DNA of 64,000 bases, from the NCBI GenBank assembly GCA_016716365.1, contig JADJWM010000006.1, positions 145,875-209,874 on the forward strand, read 5' to 3'. This DNA comes from Chloracidobacterium sp. Its GTDB lineage: Bacteria; Acidobacteriota; Blastocatellia; Pyrinomonadales; Pyrinomonadaceae. This document shows positions 43,795-52,119 of the stretch, in pieces. Position numbers and translations under genes: made by a program. Position 1 is the stretch's first letter. Each line of letters begins with the position of its first letter. The notes beneath the pieces are model-generated. The model ran no database searches and was not told the origin of the DNA. It saw only the letters and a list, made by a program, of their open reading frames with translations.

Positions 43795-45393
43795 CTAGAA
43801 GCGGAGTGTGACCGCCTGTCCGTCTAAAATCAGGTCGGTGCCCCCAACCGATCGAAGGTTCCGCCCGCTGTATTTGACTTCGATCTCGCCGCTTGCGTCG
43901 GCATCACCCGAGTTCTCGACCGCTATCCTGACCGTCTCGTTGTCGAAAAAGGTAACCCGTCCGCCGAACCGATATGTCCCTTGAAGGCTTGAGACGGTGA
44001 CCTCGGCGGTGCCGTCCGTCCTCACGTTCACTCTTCCGTTTATCAGGAACTGCGTGCTTCGGTCGCCGATCTTGATCGAACCGGCTCCCAATCGTGAGAG
44101 GTCCAGCGTCCGGCCAGTGACCGCCTCACCCGTTTCCGGCGCTGACGTTAAAACAAGCTCGACGTTGTCCGTACGGTTGCCGCGAAGTTCGACCCTTTGG
44201 CCGGCATCGCTCTTAAACCGAAGCCTTCCGGCGATGCGGATCTCGGCATATAGTTCATAGTTTCGCTGACGGTTGATCTCACGCGGCTCGTAATCGAGTT
44301 CGAAAGAATAAGGCGGCTGTCGATTGCCGGTCGAGAATGTCGTCTCGGCGACGGCTGTTCTGTTCGAGTCGGCCGAATCGACAAGCTTGACCATCACTTC
44401 GGAATTCGCCGCCAGGGCGATCCTTTCGCGAAACGTGACGCTGCCGCGGATCGTCCCCCCTCTGGGCCCGGGGCCGCCGCCGACCGGAACGACCGTAACA
44501 TCGACCGAACGGGGATTCCCCTGCGTGATCACCGGATAGCGCGTGTCGGTGATAAACAGCAGCCGTCCGCTGTCACGTATCTCGGCCTGGATCGCATAGG
44601 TGTTTCGCTGCTGGATGCGGCTTCGGTCATAGGCGATGTCGAACGAGATGGGAACTTGCTTGCCAGCGGTCTCGATCCTTTGCTCCGCGACCACGATCGC
44701 CGATACGTCCTGCCGTGAAACGTCGACGATCTTCACGATAAGCACAGCCGTCCGCGGCAATGCGCTTCGCTGACGATAGGTGACCGTACCTGAGACGACG
44801 TTGTCCTGCGTCTCGACGACGCCTCCATCTCGGCATACGGCTTCGGTCCGGACGTCCGCCACCCGAACAACTGCGCGAGCGCCGCTCGATATTTCATATT
44901 CGACAAAGCTCATCTGCGACGGGCAGCATAGAGCGTCCTGCGACGTATATCTGGCAAACTCCGCGGTGATACGCCTCGGGCCGGCGAGGTGGACGCTTCC
45001 TAAAGCGCCGTCCGATCTGGCCCCGGCCGGTGTCGGTGAAAGCGTCCCGGCAAAACGGTTTCCGACAAAAACGAAAGCGTTGTAATTGTTCGGCCGGCAC
45101 ATTCCGTCAACATCGGCCATCGCGGTCACAAGCGTCACGGCGCCATAGGTCTGTGATGCCCCAAAAAGGAACCATCCCGCGCGGGTGACGGCCCGGTCCG
45201 CGATGCTCTCCGGTTGGCGAACCTGGTCCTGACAAATGCCTTCGATGCGGCCGGCGTTACGCGGCGCATTCGGGACCACACCGTTACCGTTGTTCCAGTT
45301 CGAATCGACCGGGCGGTCAAGCCAGGATCGCTGGGCCGGCGCCGCTCCGGCCAGAAACACCAGCGTTATCAATAATATGGATGTTCTTCTCAT
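43795..45393 (-). CDS. Secreted protein with tandem YbaY/YscW-like domains
   Basis: 532 residues; ATG 45393 is preceded by GGGGGAGA. Signal peptide MRRTSILLITLVFLAGAAPAQ. Residues ~40-190 are a Cys-containing domain (ICQDQVRQPESIADRAVTR, DALCCPSQMSFVEYE) resembling LppP/LprE-like lipoprotein domains. Then two similar beta domains of the YbaY/YscW type at about 200-305 and 318-418 (VSGTVTYRQRSALPRTAVLI and IRGSVTFRERIALAANSEVM, each with SFDIAYD/SFELDYEPREI and YAIQAEIRD/YELYAEIRI). The C-terminal ~100 residues hold a further beta domain. Periplasmic or surface; function unknown. Confidence 0.75.
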   Translation of the reverse strand: MRRTSILLITLVFLAGAAPAQRSWLDRPVDSNWNNGNGVVPNAPRNAGRIEGICQDQVRQPESIADRAVTRAGWFLFGASQTYGAVTLVTAMADVDGMCRPNNYNAFVFVGNRFAGTLSPTPAGARSDGALGSVHLAGPRRITAEFARYTSQDALCCPSQMSFVEYEISSGARAVVRVADVRTEAVCRDGGVVETQDNVVSGTVTYRQRSALPRTAVLIVKIVDVSRQDVSAIVVAEQRIETAGKQVPISFDIAYDRSRIQQRNTYAIQAEIRDSGRLLFITDTRYPVITQGNPRSVDVTVVPVGGGPGPRGGTIRGSVTFRERIALAANSEVMVKLVDSADSNRTAVAETTFSTGNRQPPYSFELDYEPREINRQRNYELYAEIRIAGRLRFKSDAGQRVELRGNRTDNVELVLTSAPETGEAVTGRTLDLSRLGAGSIKIGDRSTQFLINGRVNVRTDGTAEVTVSSLQGTYRFGGRVTFFDNETVRIAVENSGDADASGEIEVKYSGRNLRSVGGTDLILDGQAVTLRF

Positions 45394-45444
45394 CGTCTCC
45401 CCCTTTTCATTTCAATAGTTATTTTATTCTCCGGCGGTCCGCGA

Positions 45445-45699
45445 TCATACGGTCCGTTTTATTGCCTCGGCACCGTCGTCGCCGATCGCCTCCACCGGGC
45501 AGGCGTTCATCGCCTCAACACAAAGTTCAAATTCTTCTTCAGTTTCGGGCTGCTTGTAAAGATAGGAATAGCCGTTGTCATCGTTGCGGGTAAAGTTTGC
45601 CGGTGCGGTATCGCGGCAGACGTCGCAGTCGATGCATTCGCGGTCGACGTAGAATGGGCCCGGGACATTATCTGGAAGCTTGTCTCTTACCTCGGCCAT
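45445..45699 (-). CDS. Ferredoxin, single [4Fe-4S]
   Basis: 84 residues. Cluster ligands in RECIDCDVCRDTAP (C-x2-C-x2-C) and in the distant NACPVEAIG (C-P), the arrangement of monocluster ferredoxins. Acidic overall. A small cytoplasmic electron carrier. It lies downstream of nadA on the same strand, separated by 125 bp of repeat DNA, and could serve an iron-sulfur enzyme elsewhere. Confidence 0.88.
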   Translation of the reverse strand: MAEVRDKLPDNVPGPFYVDRECIDCDVCRDTAPANFTRNDDNGYSYLYKQPETEEEFELCVEAMNACPVEAIGDDGAEAIKRTV

Positions 45700-45706
45700 T
45701 GGTGTA

Positions 45707-45825
45707 GGTCGGAACCGGGAGCGGGTTGGGGCCCCGCCGGAGCACCTCCGAGCAGGGTGCAGGCAGCGAGCGGGGAACTTCGGCTTTGCAGCAAGACCCC
45801 GGTCGCTACCGCGCCCGGTTCTGAC
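45707..45825. repeat. Inverted pair of the GTCAGAACCGGG...GGTAGCGACC repeat
   Basis: A partial copy GGTCGGAACCGGGAGCGG at 45709-45724 and a full inverted copy at 45797-45825 (CCCCGGTCGCTACCGCGCCC and on) flank a GC-rich centre between nadA and the ferredoxin gene. Same family as 36302 and 36366. Confidence 0.75.
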
Positions 45826-46934
45826 TATTTCTTCTCCGTCAGCGAGATCATACGTTCCAGGGCAACGTTCGCGTAATGCTTCGTCTCGCCGTCAACGACG
45901 ATCTCATTCACGACGGTCCCGCCGCGAACATTCTCGATGGCCCAGGCCAGGTTTTGCGGTGCGATCCTGTACATCGTCGCGCACATGCAGAGGTCCGGGG
46001 CGAGCAGATGGATCTCTTTGTCTGGAAAGCGGTCCGCGAGCCGTTTGACCAGATTGACCTCGGTACCGATCGCCCATTTCGAACCCGGCGGCGAGTTCTC
46101 GACTGTCTTGATGATGAACGATGTCGATCCGTCCAGGTCGCTCAACTCAACCACCTCACGCGTGCACTCCGGATGAACGAGCACCTGAACGCCGGGCACT
46201 TCGTCGCGGATCTTGTCCACGTGCCAGGCCTTGAAACGCCCGTGGACCGAGCAATGTCCCCGCCAAAGTATCAGCTTCGCTTCGTGCAGTTCTTCCGGCG
46301 AATTCCCGCCAAGCTCTTCGTGCGGATTCCAGACGACCATCTTTTCCAGCGGGATCCCGAATTTCGCCCCCGTGTTCCGCCCGAGATGCTGGTCGGGGAA
46401 AAAGAACATCTTCTCGTAATTTCGGAGGTAGATCTCGAACAGCGGGACCGCATTCGACGATGTGCAGACCACGCCGTCGTTCATGCCGCAGAATGCCTTG
46501 ATCGCGGCGGTGGAGTTCATGTAAGTGATCGGGGCGACCTTCTGATCGAGCACGCCGATCTCGCGAAGCTGCTCCCAGGCGTCCTCCACCTGGTCGATCG
46601 ACGCCATGTCGGCCATCGAACATCCGGCTCCCATATCGGGCAGGATCACTCGTTGGTCGGGTTTTCCGAGGATATCGGCCGATTCGGCCATGAAATGCAC
46701 GCCGCAGAAAATAATGGTGTCGGCGTCCGTCTGCGACGCCATCACCGAAAGCTGGTACGAATCGCCGGTCAGGTCGGCGTGGCGGATCACGTCGTCACGC
46801 TGGTAGTGGTGGCCGAGGATGACGATGCGTTTACCAAGTTCGGCTCTTGCCGCCTCGATCCGCTCGGCGATCTCGGCCTCGGGCATCACCAGAAAATCTT
46901 CCAGCGGGCGTACCTGTTCAAGCACAGCTGACAT
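45825..46934 (-). CDS. nadA: Quinolinate synthase NadA
   Basis: 369 residues from ATG 46934, selected because GGGAG stands 6 bases upstream; earlier starts (46940, 46967) would overlap that site. NadA condenses iminoaspartate with dihydroxyacetone phosphate to quinolinate for NAD synthesis. Seen: VILGHHYQRDDVI, the three cluster cysteines in IIFCGVHFMAESADIL, AFCGMNDGVVCTSSNA and APDLCMCATMYRIA, and substrate motifs NSTAAIKA, FPDQHLGRN and HPECTREV. Contains a [4Fe-4S] cluster. No nadB or nadC in the window. Confidence 0.95.
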   Translation of the reverse strand: MSAVLEQVRPLEDFLVMPEAEIAERIEAARAELGKRIVILGHHYQRDDVIRHADLTGDSYQLSVMASQTDADTIIFCGVHFMAESADILGKPDQRVILPDMGAGCSMADMASIDQVEDAWEQLREIGVLDQKVAPITYMNSTAAIKAFCGMNDGVVCTSSNAVPLFEIYLRNYEKMFFFPDQHLGRNTGAKFGIPLEKMVVWNPHEELGGNSPEELHEAKLILWRGHCSVHGRFKAWHVDKIRDEVPGVQVLVHPECTREVVELSDLDGSTSFIIKTVENSPPGSKWAIGTEVNLVKRLADRFPDKEIHLLAPDLCMCATMYRIAPQNLAWAIENVRGGTVVNEIVVDGETKHYANVALERMISLTEKK

Positions 46935-47120
46935 TGCCATCTCCCGGGCCGGCCTTTCGGCGGCCAACCCTTGCGTAAATAAAAATCATTGCGCTTTTGG
47001 GCTTAAGTTCGCAAGGGTGGGACTCATCGGGCGGCAGCCAGACGATACTGGAAAAGGACGATCCGCTAAACCGAGGAGGCTGAGGCCAGAGCCGCTCGGG
47101 GCCGGACTTACAAATTCGCC

Positions 47121-47783
47121 CTAGTTCTTTGGGCTGTGCTTGATGAAAACGGCCTCGCGCAGATACACATTAAGTTCACAGATATCCTTGACGTAATCGC
47201 CGATCCGTTCAAGGTGCTTGGCCACAAAAAGCAGGTGGGCTGCGCTCGTGGTTGTTGTCGGATCGTCGATCATCGACTCAAGCAGTTCGCCGAATACGCG
47301 GTGATAGCCCTCGTCGATCTCTTTGTCACGTTCGATCACCCGCCGCGAAACCTCAGAGTCTTCTGCCGTGAATGCATCCAGTGCGGACCTCAGCATCTCC
47401 GCGGCGACCTGGGCCATTCTCGATAGATCGACATGCTCCTTTATCGGCGGCTCGGTGTTCAGTATCAGCGCGGATTCTGCAATATTGCAGGCATGGTCGG
47501 CGATCCGCTCAAGGATAGGAGTGATCTTGGCCACTGCGATCACAAACCTCAGGTCGTGAGCAGCTGGCTGGTGGAGCGCGATGATCTCGACGCTCATCCG
47601 GTCGATCTCGAGCTCCATTTCGTTGATGATCTTGTCTTCGTCCAGGACCTTTTGCGCCAGTTCGCTGTTCCGCTTTGCCAACGACTCCATCGCACGGTTG
47701 AGAGCCGTCTCCGTCGCCCCACCTAGCAGAAGTATCCGATCCTTCAGGCGACCAAGTTGATGGTCAATGATCCTGTTTTCCAT
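47121..47783 (-). CDS. phoU: Phosphate signalling protein PhoU
   Basis: 220 residues, two three-helix bundles. Repeated metal-binding PhoU motifs: ITPILERIADHACNIAE in the first half and VAKHLERIGDYVKDICE in the second. PhoU links the Pst transporter to the PhoR/PhoB sensor pair and damps the phosphate response. Last gene of the leftward pst operon, 47 bp after pstB. Confidence 0.95.
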   Translation of the reverse strand: MENRIIDHQLGRLKDRILLLGGATETALNRAMESLAKRNSELAQKVLDEDKIINEMELEIDRMSVEIIALHQPAAHDLRFVIAVAKITPILERIADHACNIAESALILNTEPPIKEHVDLSRMAQVAAEMLRSALDAFTAEDSEVSRRVIERDKEIDEGYHRVFGELLESMIDDPTTTTSAAHLLFVAKHLERIGDYVKDICELNVYLREAVFIKHSPKN

Positions 47784-47830
47784 TGATTGTTAATCTAACA
47801 TATCGCTAGCCCCGCGCCGCGATTAATTCG

Positions 47831-48589
47831 TTAACCGAACCTGCCGGTTATGTAATCTTCTGTGAGTTTCTCGTCCGGGCTTGTGAACATCTTCTGGGTC
47901 GAGTTGTACTCGATCAGCTTGCCAAGCATAAAGAACGCAGTTTTGTCCGATACCCGGGCCGCCTGCTGCATATTGTGCGTCACGATAACTATCGAATAGT
48001 TGTTCTTCAGTTCAACGACCAGCTCTTCGATCTTTTGCGTTGCGATCGGGTCAAGCGCCGATGCGGGTTCGTCCATCAGTATGATATCCGGCTGGACCGC
48101 CAAGGCACGTGCGATGCACAAACGCTGCTGCTGCCCGCCCGAAATGCCGTATGCCGATTCATTCAAACGGTCCTTTACCTCGTCCCATAGGGCCGCGTCT
48201 CGCAGAGCCTTTTCGACCCGTTCGGCCAGGTCTGCCTTGTTCTGGTGGATCCGGTTGATCCTGATGCCGTAAGCGACGTTTTCGAAGATCGATTTCGGGA
48301 ACGGGTTCGATTTTTGGAAGACCATTCCAACCCGCCGGCGAAGCGAGACCACATCCGTGTCGGGAGCATAGATGTTCCGGCCGTCGATGGTCACCGTCCC
48401 GTCGACGCGTGCCGACGGGATCGTATCGTTCATCCGGTTCAGCGTGCGCAGAAACGTAGATTTTCCGCACCCCGAGGGGCCGATGAACGCTACGACCTCC
48501 CGTTCGGGCACCGCCAGCGAGATATCGTACAAGGCCTGCGCCTTGCCGTAATAAAAATTCAGGTTTGAGACCTCGATCTTATTCCCCAT
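47831..48589 (-). CDS. pstB: Phosphate ABC transporter ATP-binding protein PstB
   Basis: 252 residues. Walker A GPSGCGKSTFLR, Q-loop in VGMVFQKSNPFPKS, signature SGGQQQRLCIARAL, Walker B ILMDEPASALDP and switch His in VIVTHNM. The phrase FQKSNPFPKSI is specific for PstB. It energises phosphate uptake on the cytoplasmic side. 31 bp after pstA. Confidence 0.97.
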   Translation of the reverse strand: MGNKIEVSNLNFYYGKAQALYDISLAVPEREVVAFIGPSGCGKSTFLRTLNRMNDTIPSARVDGTVTIDGRNIYAPDTDVVSLRRRVGMVFQKSNPFPKSIFENVAYGIRINRIHQNKADLAERVEKALRDAALWDEVKDRLNESAYGISGGQQQRLCIARALAVQPDIILMDEPASALDPIATQKIEELVVELKNNYSIVIVTHNMQQAARVSDKTAFFMLGKLIEYNSTQKMFTSPDEKLTEDYITGRFG

Positions 48590-48620
48590 AAACTCTTGCC
48601 GCCCGCATCCGGCCGGCTCC

Positions 48621-49445
48621 CTAAAACCGTCGCCGCGTGACGAAGCGGACGAGGATGTTGATGCCCAGGATCAGCGTGATCAGCACAAGCGTCGCTGCCC
48701 ACGCCTTGGCATGCCACTCCTCGAACGGCGAGATCGCGTAATGATAGATCTGCACCGTCAGCGATGCCATCGGCTCGTCAAGGTAAATGTTGTAGAACCG
48801 GCTCCCGAATGCGGTGAACAGCAGCGGGGCCGTCTCACCGAGCACGCGTGCAACCGCGAGCATTGCACCAGTCGCGATCCCCGCCATCGCGGCCGGCAGC
48901 ACGATATCCACCGTGACCCTCCACTGGGGAGCACCCAATGCAAGAGCGCCTTCGCGCATCGTGTTCGGCACCAGCTTTATCATTTCCTCGGTGGTCCGTG
49001 CGACTATCGGTATCATGATCAGCGCCAACGCCGCCGACCCGGCCAATGTCGAAAAATATCCCTGCCTTACCACGATCAGGCCGTAAATGAACACACCGAA
49101 AACTATCGACGGAACGCCGATCATCGTATCCGCAACAAATCTGACCGTCTTTCCGAACCAATTTCCGCCGAGCTCTGCGAGATAGGTACCGACGGCAACC
49201 CCGACCGGGATCCCGACCGCCGACGCCAGACCCAGCAGGATCAGCGAGCCGACGATTGCGTTGCCGATCCCGCCGCCCTCGCCGACCGGCTTCGGCGTAT
49301 CGACCAGAAATTCCCAGCTGACCGAAGAAATGCCCTGATAGGTGATGAAGCCCAAAATGACCAGCAGCACCGCTACGACCCCGAACGCACAGGCGGCCGT
49401 CGTTACGGTCATTATTGAATTTACCAGTCTTCGCCTTTCGATCAT
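48621..49445 (-). CDS. pstA: Phosphate ABC transporter permease PstA
   Basis: 274 residues with six hydrophobic helices. The ABC-permease loop is EEMIKLVPNTMREGALALGAPQWR, and the C-terminus has EEWHAKAWAATLVLITLILG, both typical of PstA. Forms the membrane channel with PstC. 11 bp after pstC. Confidence 0.95.
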   Translation of the reverse strand: MIERRRLVNSIMTVTTAACAFGVVAVLLVILGFITYQGISSVSWEFLVDTPKPVGEGGGIGNAIVGSLILLGLASAVGIPVGVAVGTYLAELGGNWFGKTVRFVADTMIGVPSIVFGVFIYGLIVVRQGYFSTLAGSAALALIMIPIVARTTEEMIKLVPNTMREGALALGAPQWRVTVDIVLPAAMAGIATGAMLAVARVLGETAPLLFTAFGSRFYNIYLDEPMASLTVQIYHYAISPFEEWHAKAWAATLVLITLILGINILVRFVTRRRF

Positions 49446-49456
49446 CTTCCGGTTCT

Positions 49457-50389
49457 TCAGTTCTGGGGCAAGTTGCGGTTAGCGACGCTCATTATCAGCA
49501 GCTTTGCCAGGCCGGTGACGACGAATGTGACTATGAAAAGTATCAAGCCCATTTCGGTCAACGCGCTTATGTAAAGGTCGCCCGTCGCTTCGGTGAACTC
49601 GTTCGCGATAACCGACGCGATCGAGTAGGCCGGATCGAAAAGCGATGCGCTGATCTGCGGCCGGTTGCCGATCACCATCGTCACCGCCATCGTCTCGCCG
49701 ATCGCCCGCCCGAGGCCCAGGATCACGGCACCGGCGATCCCCGACGAAGCATTCGAAAGCACGATCTTCGTAGTTTCCCAACGTGTCGCCCCCAACGCCA
49801 ACGAGGCCTCGCGCTGGGTGACCGGAACCGCCTCTAGCACATCGCGCGTGACAGCCGTGATGATCGGTGTGATCATGATCGCAAGCACGACGCCGCCCGT
49901 CAGCAGCCCGATCCCGGTCGCGGTCCCCTGAAAAAGCGGAAGCCAGCCGAACAGCGATTGGAGAAACGGTTGAACGTAGATCCTTAGCAGCGGGGCAAGG
50001 ACAAAGATAGCCCAGAGGCCGTAAACGACCGACGGGATCGCCGCCAAGAGTTCGACCAGAAAACCCAGCGGACGGGCCAGCGATCTCGGCGCCTGCTCAA
50101 CCAAAAAGATCGCTACGGCCACCGAAAGCGGCACCGCGATGATCAGGGCCAGGACGGAAGATGCAATAGTGCCCCAGATGAACGGCAATGCCCCGAACTC
50201 ACCCTTGACCGGGTCCCACACCTGGCCGACAAGAAACCCCAGGCCAAACTCCTTTATAGAGAGCCACGAGCTTTGAGTCATCGCCACGACCATCGTAAGG
50301 GTGATCGCCAGGACCGAACCGGCGCAGATATAGAGCACCGTCCTGAAGACGCGGTCACCCGAAAATATCCTCGAAGAGTTATTTGCCAC
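49457..50389 (-). CDS. pstC: Phosphate ABC transporter permease PstC
   Basis: 310 residues from GTG 50389. Six membrane helices. LGFLVGQVWDPVKGEFGALPFIWG is a PstC-type periplasmic loop, and the cytoplasmic permease loop is LEAVPVTQREASLALGATRWE. Second gene of the operon, 8 bp after pstS. Confidence 0.95.
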   Translation of the reverse strand: MANNSSRIFSGDRVFRTVLYICAGSVLAITLTMVVAMTQSSWLSIKEFGLGFLVGQVWDPVKGEFGALPFIWGTIASSVLALIIAVPLSVAVAIFLVEQAPRSLARPLGFLVELLAAIPSVVYGLWAIFVLAPLLRIYVQPFLQSLFGWLPLFQGTATGIGLLTGGVVLAIMITPIITAVTRDVLEAVPVTQREASLALGATRWETTKIVLSNASSGIAGAVILGLGRAIGETMAVTMVIGNRPQISASLFDPAYSIASVIANEFTEATGDLYISALTEMGLILFIVTFVVTGLAKLLIMSVANRNLPQN

Positions 50390-50397
50390 CGTGTTCG

Positions 50398-51471
50398 CTA
50401 GTTGCCCTCGCGCGATCGGCCGAGGAGGCTCTCGCCCTGAAAGTTGACCTGTGCGATCTTTGCCGTCGACCGCCGCACCATTTCCGGCGGCAAGGGCGCG
50501 TAGTAAAGCGGCTGCGCATGCCGTTGCCCTTCGTTAAGCCCCCATGCAAGGAAGTCCACGAGTGCCGCCCCAAGCCGCCTTTCCGGTTGGTCTTTATAGA
50601 TCAGCACGAAAACGTAGCTAGAGATCGGATAGGCGTTCGCACCCTCGGCGTCGGTGATCGTGAAGCGAAGGTCCTCCGGCGCCGTATTCACCGACTCGGC
50701 CGCCGCACTCGTGACCGTCGCGAAGTTCGGGCTTACAAAATTCCCCGACCTGTTCTTGATCTCTGCCACCGGCAGTTTGTTCTTGACCGCGTATGCAAGC
50801 TCGACGTAGCCAATGGTGTTTGGCGTCTGCTTGACTTGCCCGGTCACACCCTCGTTCCCTTTGCCGCCGAGCCCGACCGGAAACGCTGGGCTCGTCCCCT
50901 CGCCGACCTTTTCTTTCCACTCCGAGCTCACCTTCGACAAATAGTTGGTGAAAACGGCCGAGGTACCGCTTCCGTCCGATCGATGAACGACCGTCAATTC
51001 GACCGGCGGCAGTGCGACTTCCGGGTTATCGGCCTTGATCCGCTCATCATCCCATCGCGTGATCTTACCCAGGAAAATGTCGGCGATCGTCTCCGGCGAG
51101 AATCGAAGAGTCTGCGTAACACTCTCAAGGTTGTACGTCAGCACAACGGCCCCGAGGATCACCGGGATATGGAGCAGTTCGCCCGGCGCCGACGCAAGGT
51201 CGGAGTCCGACATGGCAATGTCGGTGGCTCCGTATTGTATCGTCCGTTCTTTTATCTGTTTTATCGCACCACCGGAACCGATCGACTGGTAATCGATCCT
51301 AATGCTCGGTTCGAGGGCCCCGAATTCATGGACCCATTTCTGCATCAGCGGGTTAATGAACGTCGATCCGGCACCCTGGATCTTTACGGAATCGCCCCGG
51401 CTGTGCCGCCCGCTGAAACAGCCGGTCATCAGGATGATCCCAATCAACAGGACGCAAAGTGAATACCTCAT
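50398..51471 (-). CDS. pstS: Phosphate-binding lipoprotein PstS
   Basis: 357 residues from ATG 51471, which starts a lipoprotein signal (MRYSLCVLLIGIILMTGC); the frame opens to 51540 but adds only basic residues. Phosphate-binding motifs: IQGAGSTFINPLMQKW, SIGSGGAIKQI, the Asp/Ser pair in TDIAMSDSDL, and HRSDGSGTSAVFTNYL. It captures phosphate in the periplasm for PstCAB. First gene of the operon, with phosphate-box-like repeats upstream at 51566-51632. Confidence 0.96.
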   Translation of the reverse strand: MRYSLCVLLIGIILMTGCFSGRHSRGDSVKIQGAGSTFINPLMQKWVHEFGALEPSIRIDYQSIGSGGAIKQIKERTIQYGATDIAMSDSDLASAPGELLHIPVILGAVVLTYNLESVTQTLRFSPETIADIFLGKITRWDDERIKADNPEVALPPVELTVVHRSDGSGTSAVFTNYLSKVSSEWKEKVGEGTSPAFPVGLGGKGNEGVTGQVKQTPNTIGYVELAYAVKNKLPVAEIKNRSGNFVSPNFATVTSAAAESVNTAPEDLRFTITDAEGANAYPISSYVFVLIYKDQPERRLGAALVDFLAWGLNEGQRHAQPLYYAPLPPEMVRRSTAKIAQVNFQGESLLGRSREGN

Positions 51472-51565
51472 ACAAAATGGCCGTCGTCGGTAAACCCGGT
51501 TTCGGCGTGAAAGGCGCAGCCTGAATAGAATAGCTGACAACAGGCCGATATTGTCTTCGTTGTGT

Positions 51566-51632
51566 GTTAAATTATCGTTAAAACAGAATTGCCGCTATCA
51601 CACGGGTTCAGGTTGTTAACATTCTGTTAACA
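51566..51632. promoter_or_regulatory. Pho-box-like direct repeats upstream of pstS
   Basis: GTTAAA at 51566 and 51577, and GTTAAC(A) at 51615 and 51626, each pair exactly 11 bp apart. Known PhoB and PhoP boxes are direct repeats with 11-bp period; the TTAACA-N5-TTAACA pair equals the Bacillus PhoP half-site pattern. The location ahead of pstS supports regulation by phosphate starvation. Confidence 0.65.
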
Positions 51633-51735
51633 CGAATGTAAGGCGTCCGCAATAGACATTGGGCCGGGCATGGCTATAATGACGTTATCGAACACACGTC
51701 CGTCATAAAGAGAAACCTGGGAAAGCTGCCTTCAG

Positions 51736-51954
51736 GTGCCGAATAAATTAAATATGGATCTAGTGAATGATCTCGGAAGTGATCTGGCGATCGCTTTTTT
51801 GGTGGAGAAACGGCATTCGCGGAAGATCGCGCTCCGCGACGCTCTTGCCCTGATCGAACGCATCCGCAGCGAATTGGACCGGCCGCCGCGTGTCGAATAC
51901 TATGGCGACCCGCTCCCGCCGCTCGAGTCCGACAAGGCCGCGGTCACCGGCTAA
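51736..51954 (+). CDS. Small hypothetical protein
   Basis: 72 residues from GTG 51736, or 66 from ATG 51754. Sequence: DLVNDLGSDLAIAFLVEKRH, then ALRDALALIERIRSELDRPP, ending in a Pro-rich tail. Amphipathic helices, no membrane segment. A TATAAT box at 51675-51680 is about 60 bp upstream on this strand. It diverges from pstS and shares its regulatory region, so it might also respond to phosphate, but this is inference. No family recognised. Confidence 0.55.
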   Translation: MPNKLNMDLVNDLGSDLAIAFLVEKRHSRKIALRDALALIERIRSELDRPPRVEYYGDPLPPLESDKAAVTG

Positions 51955-52119
51955 ACCTTCAATTCCTGATGTTTGTGCGGCCTTTGCCGCGGTTCTTTCA
52001 CGCCCAATTTACAGCAAACCAGCCTTAGGAACCCCTTCATCGAACCTTCATATGCGCCCGGCGTTGATTGAAACTCAGCGTTTGGCATACTACGTTGTAG
52101 GTTGAAAATGGAGGAAACA

